A program made the position numbers and the translations under genes. A stretch of 57,786 nt of DNA. Source: Methylobacterium goesingense (GTDB lineage Bacteria > Pseudomonadota > Alphaproteobacteria > Rhizobiales > Beijerinckiaceae). The notes beneath the pieces were generated by a model. The model was not told the DNA's origin. It ran no database searches and was given only the letters and a program-made list of their open reading frames with translations. Below, piece after piece: positions 1 to 8,097 of the stretch (positions are counted from its first letter, which is position 1; each line of letters starts with the position of its first letter). Where the stretch lies: positions 1 through 57,786 of the forward strand of contig NZ_BPQL01000086.1 of the NCBI RefSeq assembly GCF_022179225.1, written 5' to 3'.

Positions 1-1659
1 GTGGAGGCCGGCCTCCACGCGGCGATCACCGGCAGCGGTGACGCCTGGAGCCAGGAGTACCGCTTCCTGCGGGCCGACGGCACCTATGCGGACGTGCTCG
101 ACCGGGGCCACCTCCTGCGCGATGCCTCCGGCGCGGCGGTACGGATGGTCGGCGCCATGCTCGACCTGACGGAGCGGAACCGGGCCGCCGCCCAGTTCCG
201 GGCGGTGTTCCAGGGCGCCAATATCGGCATCGTCCAGTTCGATCCCCGCAGCGTGCGGGCTTTCGCCGTCAACGCAAAGCTGTGCGAGATCTGGGGCGCG
301 TCGGAATCCGAGATCCTCGCCCATTCCCTCGCCCGCTGGACGCCCCCCGATGACGATCCCGAGCGGGAGGCCCTGCACGCGCGCTTGGCCTCCGGCGAGA
401 CCCTGCAGTTGCGCCTCGAGAAGCGCTACCGGCGCCTGGACGGGCGCATCATCTGGGCTCGGGTCAACCTCGTCTCGCAGCGCCTGGGCAACGACGTCCA
501 TGCCACCGCGATGATCGAGGACATTACCGAGGAGAAGCGCAGCGATGCCCGCCGCGAGGCGCTGATCACCCTGAGCGACCGCCTGCGCGACCTGCACACC
601 CATGCGGACGTGGTGGCGGCCGCGGCCGAGAGCCTGGGTCGGACCCTCGGGGTCGTCCGCGCGGGCTACGTCCAGGTCGATCCCGGCGGGCAGATCGCCT
701 CGATCACCCCGGACTGGGTCGCCGAGGGGATCGATGTGATATCCGGCGCCGGGGGGCTGCCCGCGGCCGCACGCTCGCCCCTCGCCGCGAGCGTCGGCCG
801 CCTCACGCGCGGCACCGTCCTCAGCGTGCCCGATATCGCCGCCGATCCGGAGGGCATCGACGATCCGGCGGCCTATGCGCGCCTCGGCCTGCGGGCAGTG
901 ATCAAGGTACCGGTCCTGAGACGCGGCCGACTCGTCGGCATCCTCTACGTCCTCGACCGCGTCCCCCGCGACTGGAGCGTGGGCGAGATCACCTTCGCCC
1001 GCGAAGTGGCCGAGCGGGCCTGGGGCGGCCTGACCCGGATCGAGGCCGACGAACAGCAGCGCATCCTCAACCGCGAACTCAGCCACCGGCTCAAGAACAC
1101 CCTGGCGATGGTCCAGGCCATCGCCTCGCAGACCCTGCGCAATGTCACCGACATGGAGGCGGCCAAGGAAGCCCTGGCGGCCCGCCTCATCGCCCTGGGC
1201 AAGGCCCACGATATCCTGCTGGCCGGCGTGCACGAGAGCGCCGAGATGAAGGATGTGATGCGCGGCGCCCTCTCGATCCACGATGACCGTCAGCCCGGGC
1301 GCTTCCATCTCGCCGGTCCCCCCATCGTCCTCGGCGCGAAGGCCGCCCTGTCGCTGGCCCTGATGCTGCACGAACTGGCGACCAACGCGGTCAAGTACGG
1401 CGCCCTCTCGGTCCCGGACGGCCGCGTCTCCCTGGAATGGAGCCACGTCCTGGAGCCCGCCGGACCGTCCGTCCGGATGGTCTGGTCGGAAGCGGGCGGC
1501 CCGCCCGTGGTGGCGCCCGCCCGCAAGGGCTTCGGCTCCCGGCTGATCGAGCGCGGCCTCGTGGGCGCCGTCGGCGGCACGATCCGGCTCGACTACGCCC
1601 CCACCGGCCTCGTCTGCCGGGTGGCGGCCCCCCTGGCGGGGTTCCAGGCGAACGGCTGA
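1..1659 (+). CDS. HWE-family sensor histidine kinase (PAS-PAS-GAF), 5' end cut by the window
   Basis: This is the C-terminal 552 residues of a sensor histidine kinase. The reading frame is open from the first base and begins inside a PAS_3 fold (residues 1-58), so the true start lies outside the window. A second PAS domain (about 62-178) and a GAF domain (about 183-340) follow, then an HWE/HisKA_2 kinase core. The H-box reads LSHRLKNTLAMV with the phospho-acceptor His near residue 362. The N-box is ELATNAVKYG, and a WSE motif near 495-497 supplies the W and E that define the HWE class. No membrane segment is visible in this part. The signal and the partner regulator cannot be told from the sequence; an AraC gene lies directly downstream on the other strand. 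Confidence 0.88.
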   Translation: MEAGLHAAITGSGDAWSQEYRFLRADGTYADVLDRGHLLRDASGAAVRMVGAMLDLTERNRAAAQFRAVFQGANIGIVQFDPRSVRAFAVNAKLCEIWGASESEILAHSLARWTPPDDDPEREALHARLASGETLQLRLEKRYRRLDGRIIWARVNLVSQRLGNDVHATAMIEDITEEKRSDARREALITLSDRLRDLHTHADVVAAAAESLGRTLGVVRAGYVQVDPGGQIASITPDWVAEGIDVISGAGGLPAAARSPLAASVGRLTRGTVLSVPDIAADPEGIDDPAAYARLGLRAVIKVPVLRRGRLVGILYVLDRVPRDWSVGEITFAREVAERAWGGLTRIEADEQQRILNRELSHRLKNTLAMVQAIASQTLRNVTDMEAAKEALAARLIALGKAHDILLAGVHESAEMKDVMRGALSIHDDRQPGRFHLAGPPIVLGAKAALSLALMLHELATNAVKYGALSVPDGRVSLEWSHVLEPAGPSVRMVWSEAGGPPVVAPARKGFGSRLIERGLVGAVGGTIRLDYAPTGLVCRVAAPLAGFQANG

Positions 1660-1660
1660 G

Positions 1661-2650
1661 TCAGGACCGGACGCCCCGCCGCCAGGCGCTGGGCGGGCAT
1701 CCGGTCCAGTCCTGGAAGGCCCGGCTGAAATGCGCCGGGTCCGCGTAGCCGAGATCGAGGGCGATCTGTCCGATCGGACGATCCGTCGTCGCCAGCAGCC
1801 GCTTGGCATCCTGCGTCCGGACCGAGGTCAGGCAAGACAGGAAGGTGGTTCCGTGGGCCTCGAAGCGGCGCTGGAGCGAGCGGCGCGACAGGCCGAGCCG
1901 TCGGCTCAGCCAGTCGATCGGCGGCCGGGCCTCGAGCAGGCCGAGGCGGATCAGGTGGCCGATGCAGAGGATGAAATCCGCCGGGTCGGGCACCGGAGCC
2001 GTGTCCTGCTGATCGCCTCCGGCCATCGTGCCCGGGTTGGCGGCCGCGAGATGGCGGGCGTCGAAGGTGATTCCGGCTCCGCTGCGCAGGCTGAGGGCGC
2101 AGCCGAGGGCGGCCTCGATGGCGCCGCGGTCCTGAAGGATTGCGCCCGAGACGCTGGCCTCCGTGGGTACGAAATCGGTCCCGAGGAAGCGGCGCAGGAC
2201 GTCGAGGATGTAGCCGAGGGCGAGGATCTCGTTCTTCTGGCGCCCGACCGCGCTCGCGTCGGTCACCGCATAGCTCACGTGAGCGCGCCCGTCCCGGACG
2301 GTGACCGCCATGGCGGTGGCAGTCTGGAGGTGCCGGACGATCAGCGCCGTACCGAGATTGAGCGCGAGCCCGAGGCTGTCCGAGGCGCAGACCCTCCTCC
2401 CGTAGGGCCCGAGACTCGCCACGCCGGCGCCGAGCGACAGGCGCGCCGGCAGGGCCGCGTCGCCGATCTCGCGCGCCGCGCTCTCCACGATCCGAAGCTG
2501 ATCGGAGAGCAGGATGAGTCGGTCGGGCTCCTCGATCAGCCGGAGGGGCAGGTCGGCGCGGGCGAACACCCGTGCCACCGACCCGCCGCCCCGTTCGACG
2601 GCCTCCGCGACCGAGCCCATCGAGCGCGCCTTGGTCAAGCCGATCCGCAT
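1661..2650 (-). CDS. AraC family transcriptional regulator
   Basis: DNA-binding regulator of about 329 residues. The last 85 residues form the double helix-turn-helix of the AraC/XylS family, with LGLSRRSLQRRF in the first helix-turn-helix and the typical LGYADPAHFSRAF in the second. The first 200 residues resemble the arabinose-binding-type ligand domain seen in OruR/ArgR-like AraC proteins. I chose the internal ATG at 2650 (MRIGLTKA) because the 30 residues before it in the longer frame are low-complexity and unlike the family. It is convergent with the histidine kinase, with the stop codons one base apart, and divergent from the next gene. The target is unknown. Confidence 0.85.
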   Translation of the reverse strand: MRIGLTKARSMGSVAEAVERGGGSVARVFARADLPLRLIEEPDRLILLSDQLRIVESAAREIGDAALPARLSLGAGVASLGPYGRRVCASDSLGLALNLGTALIVRHLQTATAMAVTVRDGRAHVSYAVTDASAVGRQKNEILALGYILDVLRRFLGTDFVPTEASVSGAILQDRGAIEAALGCALSLRSGAGITFDARHLAAANPGTMAGGDQQDTAPVPDPADFILCIGHLIRLGLLEARPPIDWLSRRLGLSRRSLQRRFEAHGTTFLSCLTSVRTQDAKRLLATTDRPIGQIALDLGYADPAHFSRAFQDWTGCPPSAWRRGVRS

Positions 2651-2830
2651 GACCCGATCCGCATGACGACCGCTCCCATGACCGGATGGCCCGTCCCGCC
2701 GGCAAGGCCCGTCCCTCAACCAGACTCGATCCCCTGGCACCGAATGGCAAGACCGGTCCGGCGTCCGAGCGGCATGATCGTGCGGGTCGCCGGGAAGCGC
2801 ACCGAAGCGTCAGTGGCCGGTGCAGGAGTG

Positions 2831-3424
2831 ATGAACGCCATGATTTCGCAGATCGCCATCCCGCCGATCGCTCGCCGTCGCCGCGTCCGCCCGATCCTCC
2901 TGTTGGCCGCGCTCGCCGGATTCGCGGCCCCCGCGCCCGCCTGGGCGCAGCCCGTGCCGGGGCCGGACCTCGTCGTCCTGCCGATCCGCCTGCTCGACAC
3001 CTCCGGTGAACCCCGGGATCAATCCGCCGCCCATGCCGAGCGCCTCGCCGCGATGGCACGGGACCTCGCGAAACGGCTCGGCGATATGAGCCGACTTGGA
3101 GATGCGAGCCGACTTGGGGAAGCGAGACGGTTTGGCGTTGTCGAAATGTCCGCCGAGACGCTCGCCAGGGCCTGCCCGGAGACAGACGCCGCCTGCATCC
3201 TGGCGCAGGCCCGCGCCACGGGGGCGCGGCTCGCCTTCGTGGGCGTCGTCCACAAGAGCAGCACGCTCATCATGCAGATGTTCGCCCGGGTGGTGGACAC
3301 CGTCTCCGGTGAGACCCGGATCGCGCGGGAACTCAACTTTCGCGGCGACAACGACGCGTCCTGGCAGCGGATGACGGCGTTCCTCGCCCGTGAGATCGCC
3401 GCGGCGGAGCGCACGAAGAACTGA
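2831..3424 (+). CDS. exported DUF2380-like hypothetical protein
   Basis: A protein of 197 residues with an Arg-rich start, a hydrophobic stretch (RPILLLAALAGF) and an AWAQ signal peptidase site near residue 40, so it is probably periplasmic. The mature part resembles DUF2380 proteins: a strand reading DLVVLPIRLLDTSG, a conserved Cys pair (CPETDAAC), and a closing RVVDTVSGETRIARELNFRGDND. The function of the family is not known to me. An AGGAG lies at 2824-2828, so initiation could be at ATG 2831 or ATG 2840. Residues coded by 3074-3144 are a degenerate 6-residue repeat (RLGDMS, RLGDAS, RLGEAR). It is followed 70 bases later by ccmC; a functional link is possible but not shown. Confidence 0.7.
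   Translation: MNAMISQIAIPPIARRRRVRPILLLAALAGFAAPAPAWAQPVPGPDLVVLPIRLLDTSGEPRDQSAAHAERLAAMARDLAKRLGDMSRLGDASRLGEARRFGVVEMSAETLARACPETDAACILAQARATGARLAFVGVVHKSSTLIMQMFARVVDTVSGETRIARELNFRGDNDASWQRMTAFLAREIAAAERTKN
3074..3144 (+). repeat. in-frame 18-base minisatellite, about 3.5 copies
   Basis: Units start at 3074 (one base short), 3091, 3109 and 3127. The two central copies, CCGACTTGGAGATGCGAG and CCGACTTGGGGAAGCGAG, differ at two positions. The period is a multiple of three, so copy-number change would lengthen the protein without a frameshift. Confidence 0.75.
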
Positions 3425-3494
3425 CCCACTGCGGCGCCTTGCGCACCGGCCCCGCATTGCCGCTGCACCGCACCCTGGGGTAGAGGGCGGGACC

Positions 3495-4286
3495 ATGTGG
3501 ACTCGTCTCGCCCATCCCGGCCACTTCCTACGCTGGACGCAGCCTGCGATGCCCTGGCTCGCCGGGGTGTCGGCCCTGTTGCTGGCAATCGGTCTCTACC
3601 TGACCTGGTTCGTAGTCCCGCCCGACTACCAGCAGGGCGAGACCGTGCGGATCATGTACATCCACGTGCCGGCGGCTTGGCTCGGGGTGTTCTTCTACGG
3701 CTCCATGGCGATCTCGGCCCTCGGGACCCTGGTCTGGCGGCATCCCCTGGCCGACGTGGCACAGCGCGCCGCCGCCCCGGTGGGGGCGGCCTTCACGCTC
3801 ATCTGCCTCGTGACGGGGTCCCTCTGGGGCAAGCCGATGTGGGGCACCTACTGGGTCTGGGACGCGCGCCTGACCTCGATGCTGGTGCTGTTTCTGATTT
3901 ATTGCGGCATCATCGCCCTGTGGCGGACCATCGAGGACCCGAACCGGGCCGCCCGCGCCATCGCGATCCTGACCCTGGTGGGAGCGGTGAACCTGCCCAT
4001 TATCAAGTTCTCGGTGAACTGGTGGTCGACCCTGCACCAGCCCGCCTCGATCATGCGCATGGGCGGTTCGGCGATCGATCCGAGCATGCTCTATCCGCTT
4101 CTGGAGATGATTCTGGCCTTCACGGTGCTCGGCGTGACCCTGCACCTCGCCGGCATGCGCACCGAGATCCTGCGACGCCGGGTCCGCACCCTGACCATCC
4201 GCGAGGCCGAGCGGCTCGACAACGACGCCGCCCCGGCCCAGCGCCGGTCGGCGGCGCCCCTCGGCCGGGCTGTCCCGGGCCTGTGA
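3495..4286 (+). CDS. ccmC: heme exporter protein CcmC
   Basis: Inner-membrane protein of 263 residues, part of the cytochrome c maturation (system I) pathway that presents heme to CcmE in the periplasm. About six membrane segments are visible. The tryptophan-rich heme-binding stretch GTYWVWDARLTSMLVLF lies near residues 120-136, and conserved His residues sit in periplasmic loops (for example YIHVPAAW). The length matches the family. ATG 3495 is chosen because it starts the conserved sequence; the longer frame adds 35 residues unlike the family. ccmD and ccmG follow with short spacing, but the usual ccmA and ccmB do not precede it here. Confidence 0.95.
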   Translation: MWTRLAHPGHFLRWTQPAMPWLAGVSALLLAIGLYLTWFVVPPDYQQGETVRIMYIHVPAAWLGVFFYGSMAISALGTLVWRHPLADVAQRAAAPVGAAFTLICLVTGSLWGKPMWGTYWVWDARLTSMLVLFLIYCGIIALWRTIEDPNRAARAIAILTLVGAVNLPIIKFSVNWWSTLHQPASIMRMGGSAIDPSMLYPLLEMILAFTVLGVTLHLAGMRTEILRRRVRTLTIREAERLDNDAAPAQRRSAAPLGRAVPGL

Positions 4287-4347
4287 GACCGGCCACGCGA
4301 CCGCCGATGCTCCACCCCCTCGCCCGATCCACGGGAGTCGCACCCTG

Positions 4348-4497
4348 ATGCTCGGACCCCATGCCGGCTTCATCCTCGGCGCCTACGCCTTCACCGCCCT
4401 CGTCGTCGGCGGTCTGATCCTGCACGCCCTGCGCGACCACCGGGCCCAGGCGCGGGCGCTCGCCGCCCTGCAGGACGGCACGGGGGAGCGCCCGTGA
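4348..4497 (+). CDS. ccmD: heme exporter protein CcmD
   Basis: Small membrane protein of 49 residues beginning MLGPHAGFILGAYAFTALVV. It has one membrane helix (about residues 8-27) followed by a positively charged tail (HALRDHRAQARAL), which is the CcmD pattern. In system I, CcmD helps release holo-CcmE from the CcmC heme complex. Position between ccmC and ccmG and the size both fit. Its TGA stop overlaps the GTG start of ccmG by four bases (GTGA), so the two are translationally coupled. It is easily missed because it is so short. Confidence 0.88.
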   Translation: MLGPHAGFILGAYAFTALVVGGLILHALRDHRAQARALAALQDGTGERP

Positions 4498-5093
4498 GCG
4501 GGCCCCTGACGGAGGCGCCGGCCCCGGCCCGGCGCTCGCTGCTGCTCGTGCTGCCCCTTCTCACCTTCGCGCTGCTGGCGGGGATCTTCTTCCTGCGCCT
4601 GCGCTCAGGGGCCGACCCGGCGGCGATTCCCTCAGCACTCATCGGCAAGCCCGCCCCGGCCTTCGCCCTGGCGGCGATGCCGGGCCTTAATGCCAACGGC
4701 GCCCCGGTGCCGGGATTGAGCCGCGACGACCTCCTGGGCCGGGTCACGGTGGTGAATTTCTGGGCCTCCTGGTGCGCGCCCTGCCAGATCGAGCATCCGC
4801 AACTCATGCGGCTTGCGCGCGAGCCGGGCGTGCGGCTGGTCGGTATCGACTACAAGGACACGGCGGAGAACGGCCGCCGGTTCCTCACCCGCAACGGCGT
4901 GCCGTTCGCGGCGGTGGGAATGGATACCGAGGGCCGCGCCGGTATCGATTTCGGGGTCTACGGCGTGCCCGAGACCTTCATCATCGGTCCGGACGGCACC
5001 ATCCGCGACAAGCTCGTCGGCATCGTCACGCCGGAAAACTATGCGGGCGTCCTCGACAAGATCCGCGCCGCCGGGATCCCGGCCGCCCGTTGA
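4494..5093 (+). CDS. ccmG: thiol:disulfide interchange protein CcmG/DsbE
   Basis: Membrane-anchored periplasmic thioredoxin of 199 residues that keeps apocytochrome c or CcmH cysteines reduced before heme attachment. An N-terminal anchor (LLLVLPLLTFALLAGIFF, about 17-34) is followed by the thioredoxin fold with FWASWCAPC; the active-site cysteines are 94 and 97. The segment YGVPETFIIGPDG carries the cis-proline loop typical of DsbE. The GTG start lies inside the ccmD stop. Third gene of the ccmC-ccmD-ccmG unit; ccmE, ccmF and ccmH are not in the window. Confidence 0.95.
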   Translation: MSGPLTEAPAPARRSLLLVLPLLTFALLAGIFFLRLRSGADPAAIPSALIGKPAPAFALAAMPGLNANGAPVPGLSRDDLLGRVTVVNFWASWCAPCQIEHPQLMRLAREPGVRLVGIDYKDTAENGRRFLTRNGVPFAAVGMDTEGRAGIDFGVYGVPETFIIGPDGTIRDKLVGIVTPENYAGVLDKIRAAGIPAAR

Positions 5094-5133
5094 GCCGAAT
5101 TGTCCGGGGACCATGCCTCGGGACGACCGTGCC

Positions 5134-5850
5134 TCAGGGGGCGACGCCGATCAGGCGCCGGTACTCGCTCTCGGGCATTCCGTAGCTGCCGCCGGCCGCG
5201 GCCTTCAGCTTCTCGCGGTCGATGACCTCGACCTGCGAGCGGCGCGCCCTGATCCCGCCATCGCCCTCCAGGCTGTGGATCGCGGTCGTCACGCCCGGCC
5301 GGCGCACCCCGAGCATCGTCGACAGGAACGCATGGGTGACGGGAAGCGCGTTCCCCACGACCCGGTCGTGGCACATCAGGAGCCAGCGGGCGAGGCGTTC
5401 CTCGAGGGTGTGCGTGCCGTTCGAGAGAGCGGTGTCGGCGGTTTGGAGATGCACCACGTAGGCATAGAGGCTCAGGCAGCGCCGCAACCCGTCGTGCGCC
5501 TGGATCAGCCGCAGGAAGGCCGCGCTCTCCACCCGGAGGGCTTGCCCCTCGATCTGCACGAAGGACTCGTAAGGCGTCCGGTCGACGTCGAGGAGGAGGG
5601 GCACGCCGACGAACCCCTCCCGGCCCGTGAGGCCTACCTCGATCCGCCGGCCCGCCGTGGCGGCGGTCACTTCCGAGACGACCGCGGATTCGAGGAAGTG
5701 GACATGGGTGATCGGCTGGCCGGCGGCGATGAGTACGTCTCGTCGTGCCAGGGAGACCGGCTCGGCCACCGCACGGACGGCCTCGTAGTCCCGCAGATCC
5801 AGCGCGCCCAGAAGCGTATTTCGAATGAATCGCTGTGACGGCACCGGCAT
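5134..5850 (-). CDS. Crp/Fnr family transcriptional regulator (copy 1)
   Basis: Regulator of 238 residues with an N-terminal cyclic-nucleotide-binding-type beta roll (about 20-125) and a C-terminal Crp winged helix. The recognition region reads THAFLSTMLGVRRPGVTTAIHSLE, and the SYGMPESEYRRLIG tail is shared with the second copy at 6679. There is no N-terminal Cys cluster, so it is not an oxygen-sensing Fnr. ATG 5850 is preferred over the TTG 33 bases upstream because the fold starts there. The region upstream (5851-6024) contains a TGTAC-N6-GTACA inverted repeat that could be its own operator. Ligand unknown. Confidence 0.85.
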   Translation of the reverse strand: MPVPSQRFIRNTLLGALDLRDYEAVRAVAEPVSLARRDVLIAAGQPITHVHFLESAVVSEVTAATAGRRIEVGLTGREGFVGVPLLLDVDRTPYESFVQIEGQALRVESAAFLRLIQAHDGLRRCLSLYAYVVHLQTADTALSNGTHTLEERLARWLLMCHDRVVGNALPVTHAFLSTMLGVRRPGVTTAIHSLEGDGGIRARRSQVEVIDREKLKAAAGGSYGMPESEYRRLIGVAP

Positions 5851-5948
5851 GACACATCGCGGCTCAAGGGAGCAGCCGCGCAATGTTCTGCTGCTCGATG
5901 AAAGGGACGGATGTCCCTCATAACCGGATCGACGTCTCGGGGAACCGG

Positions 5949-6010
5949 AGACCGGCCGGTCTGTACTGAGTCGTACAATCGCGCAGATCGAACTCGGTTC
6001 AGTCCTGAAC
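5949..6010. promoter_or_regulatory. cluster of palindromes, candidate Crp/Fnr operator region
   Basis: Three palindromic elements lie just upstream of the Crp/Fnr gene. AGACCGGCCGGTCT (5949-5962) is a perfect 14-base palindrome. TGTAC-TGAGTC-GTACA (5962-5977) has the 5-6-5 geometry of Crp-type sites. GTTCAG-TC-CTGAAC (5997-6010) is a perfect 6-2-6 inverted repeat. They are about 100-160 bases from the start codon. Which protein binds them is inference. Confidence 0.4.
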
Positions 6011-6024
6011 GCATCCGTACGTGA

Positions 6025-6255
6025 TCAAACACTCGCGAACGGGATCGTGAGGAGGACCGTGCCGGACTCGTCCGTGATCTCGAAGCTGCGGGCCTGCCAG
6101 GGGCCGGGCGCACCGTAGACGTTGGGGCGTCCCAAAATGTCGTGGATGATCTCCAGGGCGAGTGTCCGGGCCTCGTCGAGGTCCGGGATATCGTCTCCGT
6201 CGGGGTCGGCGATCAGGGCGTCGTTGTCTCTGATGTTGAGGAAGTATCGAGGCAT
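6025..6255 (-). CDS. DUF6894 family protein
   Basis: A 76-residue protein beginning MPRYFLNIRDNDALIADPDG, the hallmark start of DUF6894 proteins, which are abundant in Methylobacterium and relatives. The middle reads DLDEARTLALEIIHDIL and the end is a short beta strand pair (FEITDESGTVLLTIPF). I chose ATG 6255 because the 69 residues before it in the longer frame do not belong to the family. No function is known. It lies between two Crp/Fnr paralogues, on the same strand as the first. Confidence 0.8.
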   Translation of the reverse strand: MPRYFLNIRDNDALIADPDGDDIPDLDEARTLALEIIHDILGRPNVYGAPGPWQARSFEITDESGTVLLTIPFASV

Positions 6256-6678
6256 GAGCGTCTCGTCCGGCGCGTCCCGGGGCGATGCCGCCTCGCGCGC
6301 ACGCCGAACGGCATCGCTCGAGCGGCAGGCGCCGCTCTCCTTCGTCCCCGCGCCGATCATAAGCCGCAAGACCCAGCGGCTCAAGCGTTCGGCCCAGTAT
6401 GCCAGGCCCCAGCCTATGCCAGCGGGAGTGCCGTGGGGCGGCGCGACCGGTGCCAGCATCACCGTCGCAGGTATCTTTTTAAGTTGCCCCAGTATTGAAC
6501 CTTACGGTTGTGACGATCTTGTTGAGCAGATTTGTTTCGTACGCTAACGGACTAAAGTGTACTAAAGCATTCTCTTCACAACGCTGAGCCGATGTGTCAT
6601 GCCCACTGCGTCGCCCGAGACGGATCGGGCCGCGGGTGATGATGCGTTCGGAGTCCCGCCCGTGAGATCTGCGGAGTC
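6256..6678. other. 423-base intergenic region with an AT-rich stretch and a direct repeat
   Basis: No convincing gene. The first 200 bases are GC-rich. About 6470-6590 is much richer in A and T than the surrounding sequence and carries a 7-base tandem repeat, ACTAAAG, at 6551 and 6561. It is the region from which the DUF6894 gene (minus) and the second Crp/Fnr gene (plus) would both be transcribed. I could not fix a -35/-10 pair. Confidence 0.5.
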
Positions 6679-7395
6679 GTGACGTCGTTCCTCATTCAGA
6701 CTGACATCCGCAACCACCTGCTGCGGACGCTCTGCGCGGCCGATTTCGACCGGCTGCGAGGGCATCTCGTCCGCTGCTCGTTCGAGCAGGGCGCGGTCCT
6801 GGAAAGCCCGGGGGAATCCGTGGCGGCGGTCCACTTCCCCGAGCCCGGCATGCTGTCGCTGGTGGCCCATGCGGGCGACGGGACCCGCGCCGAGGCTGGC
6901 ATCATCGGCCCCGAGGGCATGACGGGCCTCGCCCTCCTCAATGGGGTGGATGCCACGCCGCACACCATCCTGGTCCAGGTGCCCTGCCGGACCCTGCTCA
7001 TCGAGGCCGGCCCCTTTCGCCAGGCGCTGGACGCCAGCCGCACCCTGCGCGAGCACCTGCTGCGCTACGCCCAGGTGTTCTCCGTGCAACTGGCCCAGGG
7101 AGCCCTGTGCAACGCGCAGTTCACCATCGAGCAGCGCCTGGCCCGCTGGCTCCTCATGTGTCACGATCGGTCCGACCGCGAGGACTTGCCGCTCACGCAC
7201 GAACTGCTGTCGCAGCTGCTCGGCGTGCGCCGCGCAGGCGTAACCACGGGCCTGCGCGTCCTCGAACTCTCCGGTGCCCTGAAGACCCGGCGCGGCGGCA
7301 TCAGCATCCGCGACCGCGCCGTCCTCAGGACGATCGCGGGGGCCTCCTACGGGGTGCCCGAGGCCGAGTACGCCCGCATCCTCGGCGGTCCGTGA
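6679..7395 (+). CDS. Crp/Fnr family transcriptional regulator (copy 2)
   Basis: A 238-residue paralogue of the regulator at 5134-5850, on the opposite strand. It has the cNMP-type beta roll (about 10-120; EPGMLSLVAHAGDG and EAGIIGPEGMTGLALL) and a winged helix with THELLSQLLGVRRAGVTTGLRVLE. The tail SYGVPEAEYARIL matches copy 1. The start is GTG 6679 with a GGAG two bases before it, a tight spacing, so the start is moderately certain. No Fe-S Cys cluster. Such Crp paralogues are numerous in Methylobacterium; the ligand and targets are unknown. Confidence 0.83.
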   Translation: MTSFLIQTDIRNHLLRTLCAADFDRLRGHLVRCSFEQGAVLESPGESVAAVHFPEPGMLSLVAHAGDGTRAEAGIIGPEGMTGLALLNGVDATPHTILVQVPCRTLLIEAGPFRQALDASRTLREHLLRYAQVFSVQLAQGALCNAQFTIEQRLARWLLMCHDRSDREDLPLTHELLSQLLGVRRAGVTTGLRVLELSGALKTRRGGISIRDRAVLRTIAGASYGVPEAEYARILGGP

Positions 7396-7408
7396 GGGGC
7401 CCCGTCGC

Positions 7409-8038
7409 TCAGGCCGAGCCCGCCCCGGGCTCCTTGCGTTCGTGGCGCATCAACAGGGGCGTCTGAGCCAGCGCGAAGGCGATGGTTAGCGGCATGATGC
7501 CGAACACCTTGAAGCTGACCCAGAAATCCTCCGTCTGCGTGCGCCACACCACCTCGTTGATGGCCGCCAGAACGAGGAAAAACACGCCCCAGCGGAAGGT
7601 GAGCTTGCGCCAGCCATCCTCCGTTAGCGTGAACATCGAGTCGAGCACCACCGAGAGCAGGGACTTGCCGAAGGCAAGCCCGCCCAGCAGCACGAGGCCG
7701 AACAGGGTGTTCACGATGGTGGGCTTCATCATGATGAAGGTCTTGTCCTGCAGCGCCAGGGTGAGGCCGCCGAACACCACCACCACCACGCCCGACACGA
7801 GCGGCATGATGGGCAGGCGCCGCACCAGCGCGTAGTGGATGCCGAGCGCCACCACCGTGGCGACGACGAACACGCCGGTGGCCACGAACAGCTTCTGGTC
7901 GGGATGCACCCCGAGGCGCTCCGCGTAGGCATTGCCGAAGAAGAAGACCATCAGCGGCCCGAGCTCGAGGGCGAGCTTCACGAGGGGCGGCAGGTGACGG
8001 TGCGGGGGGACGGCTTCGATCTGCATGGGGTCCATCAT
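7409..8038 (-). CDS. ispZ: inner membrane septation protein IspZ/YciB
   Basis: Polytopic membrane protein of 209 residues with five or six hydrophobic segments. The family motif [14 protein letters not shown] sits near residues 25-38, [16 protein letters not shown] follows in the middle, and the [19 protein letters not shown] segment is typical of YciB/IspZ. The family is linked to cell envelope integrity and septation in enterobacteria. ATG 8038 (MMDPMQ) is taken as the start. It lies 59 bases after ftsY on the same strand, the common alphaproteobacterial order. The C-terminal tail is short and charged. Confidence 0.93.
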   Translation of the reverse strand: MMDPMQIEAVPPHRHLPPLVKLALELGPLMVFFFGNAYAERLGVHPDQKLFVATGVFVVATVVALGIHYALVRRLPIMPLVSGVVVVVFGGLTLALQDKTFIMMKPTIVNTLFGLVLLGGLAFGKSLLSVVLDSMFTLTEDGWRKLTFRWGVFFLVLAAINEVVWRTQTEDFWVSFKVFGIMPLTIAFALAQTPLLMRHERKEPGAGSA

Positions 8039-8097
8039 AGAGGGTTCCGGGCGGCGGCCCGCCGCGACACGGCGCTTCAGGGGGCGAGGGCCACGCC

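Noticed and set aside
1593..3059. 488-residue minus frame overlapping the AraC gene
   Set aside because: Wrong-frame shadow with Arg/Pro-rich composition.
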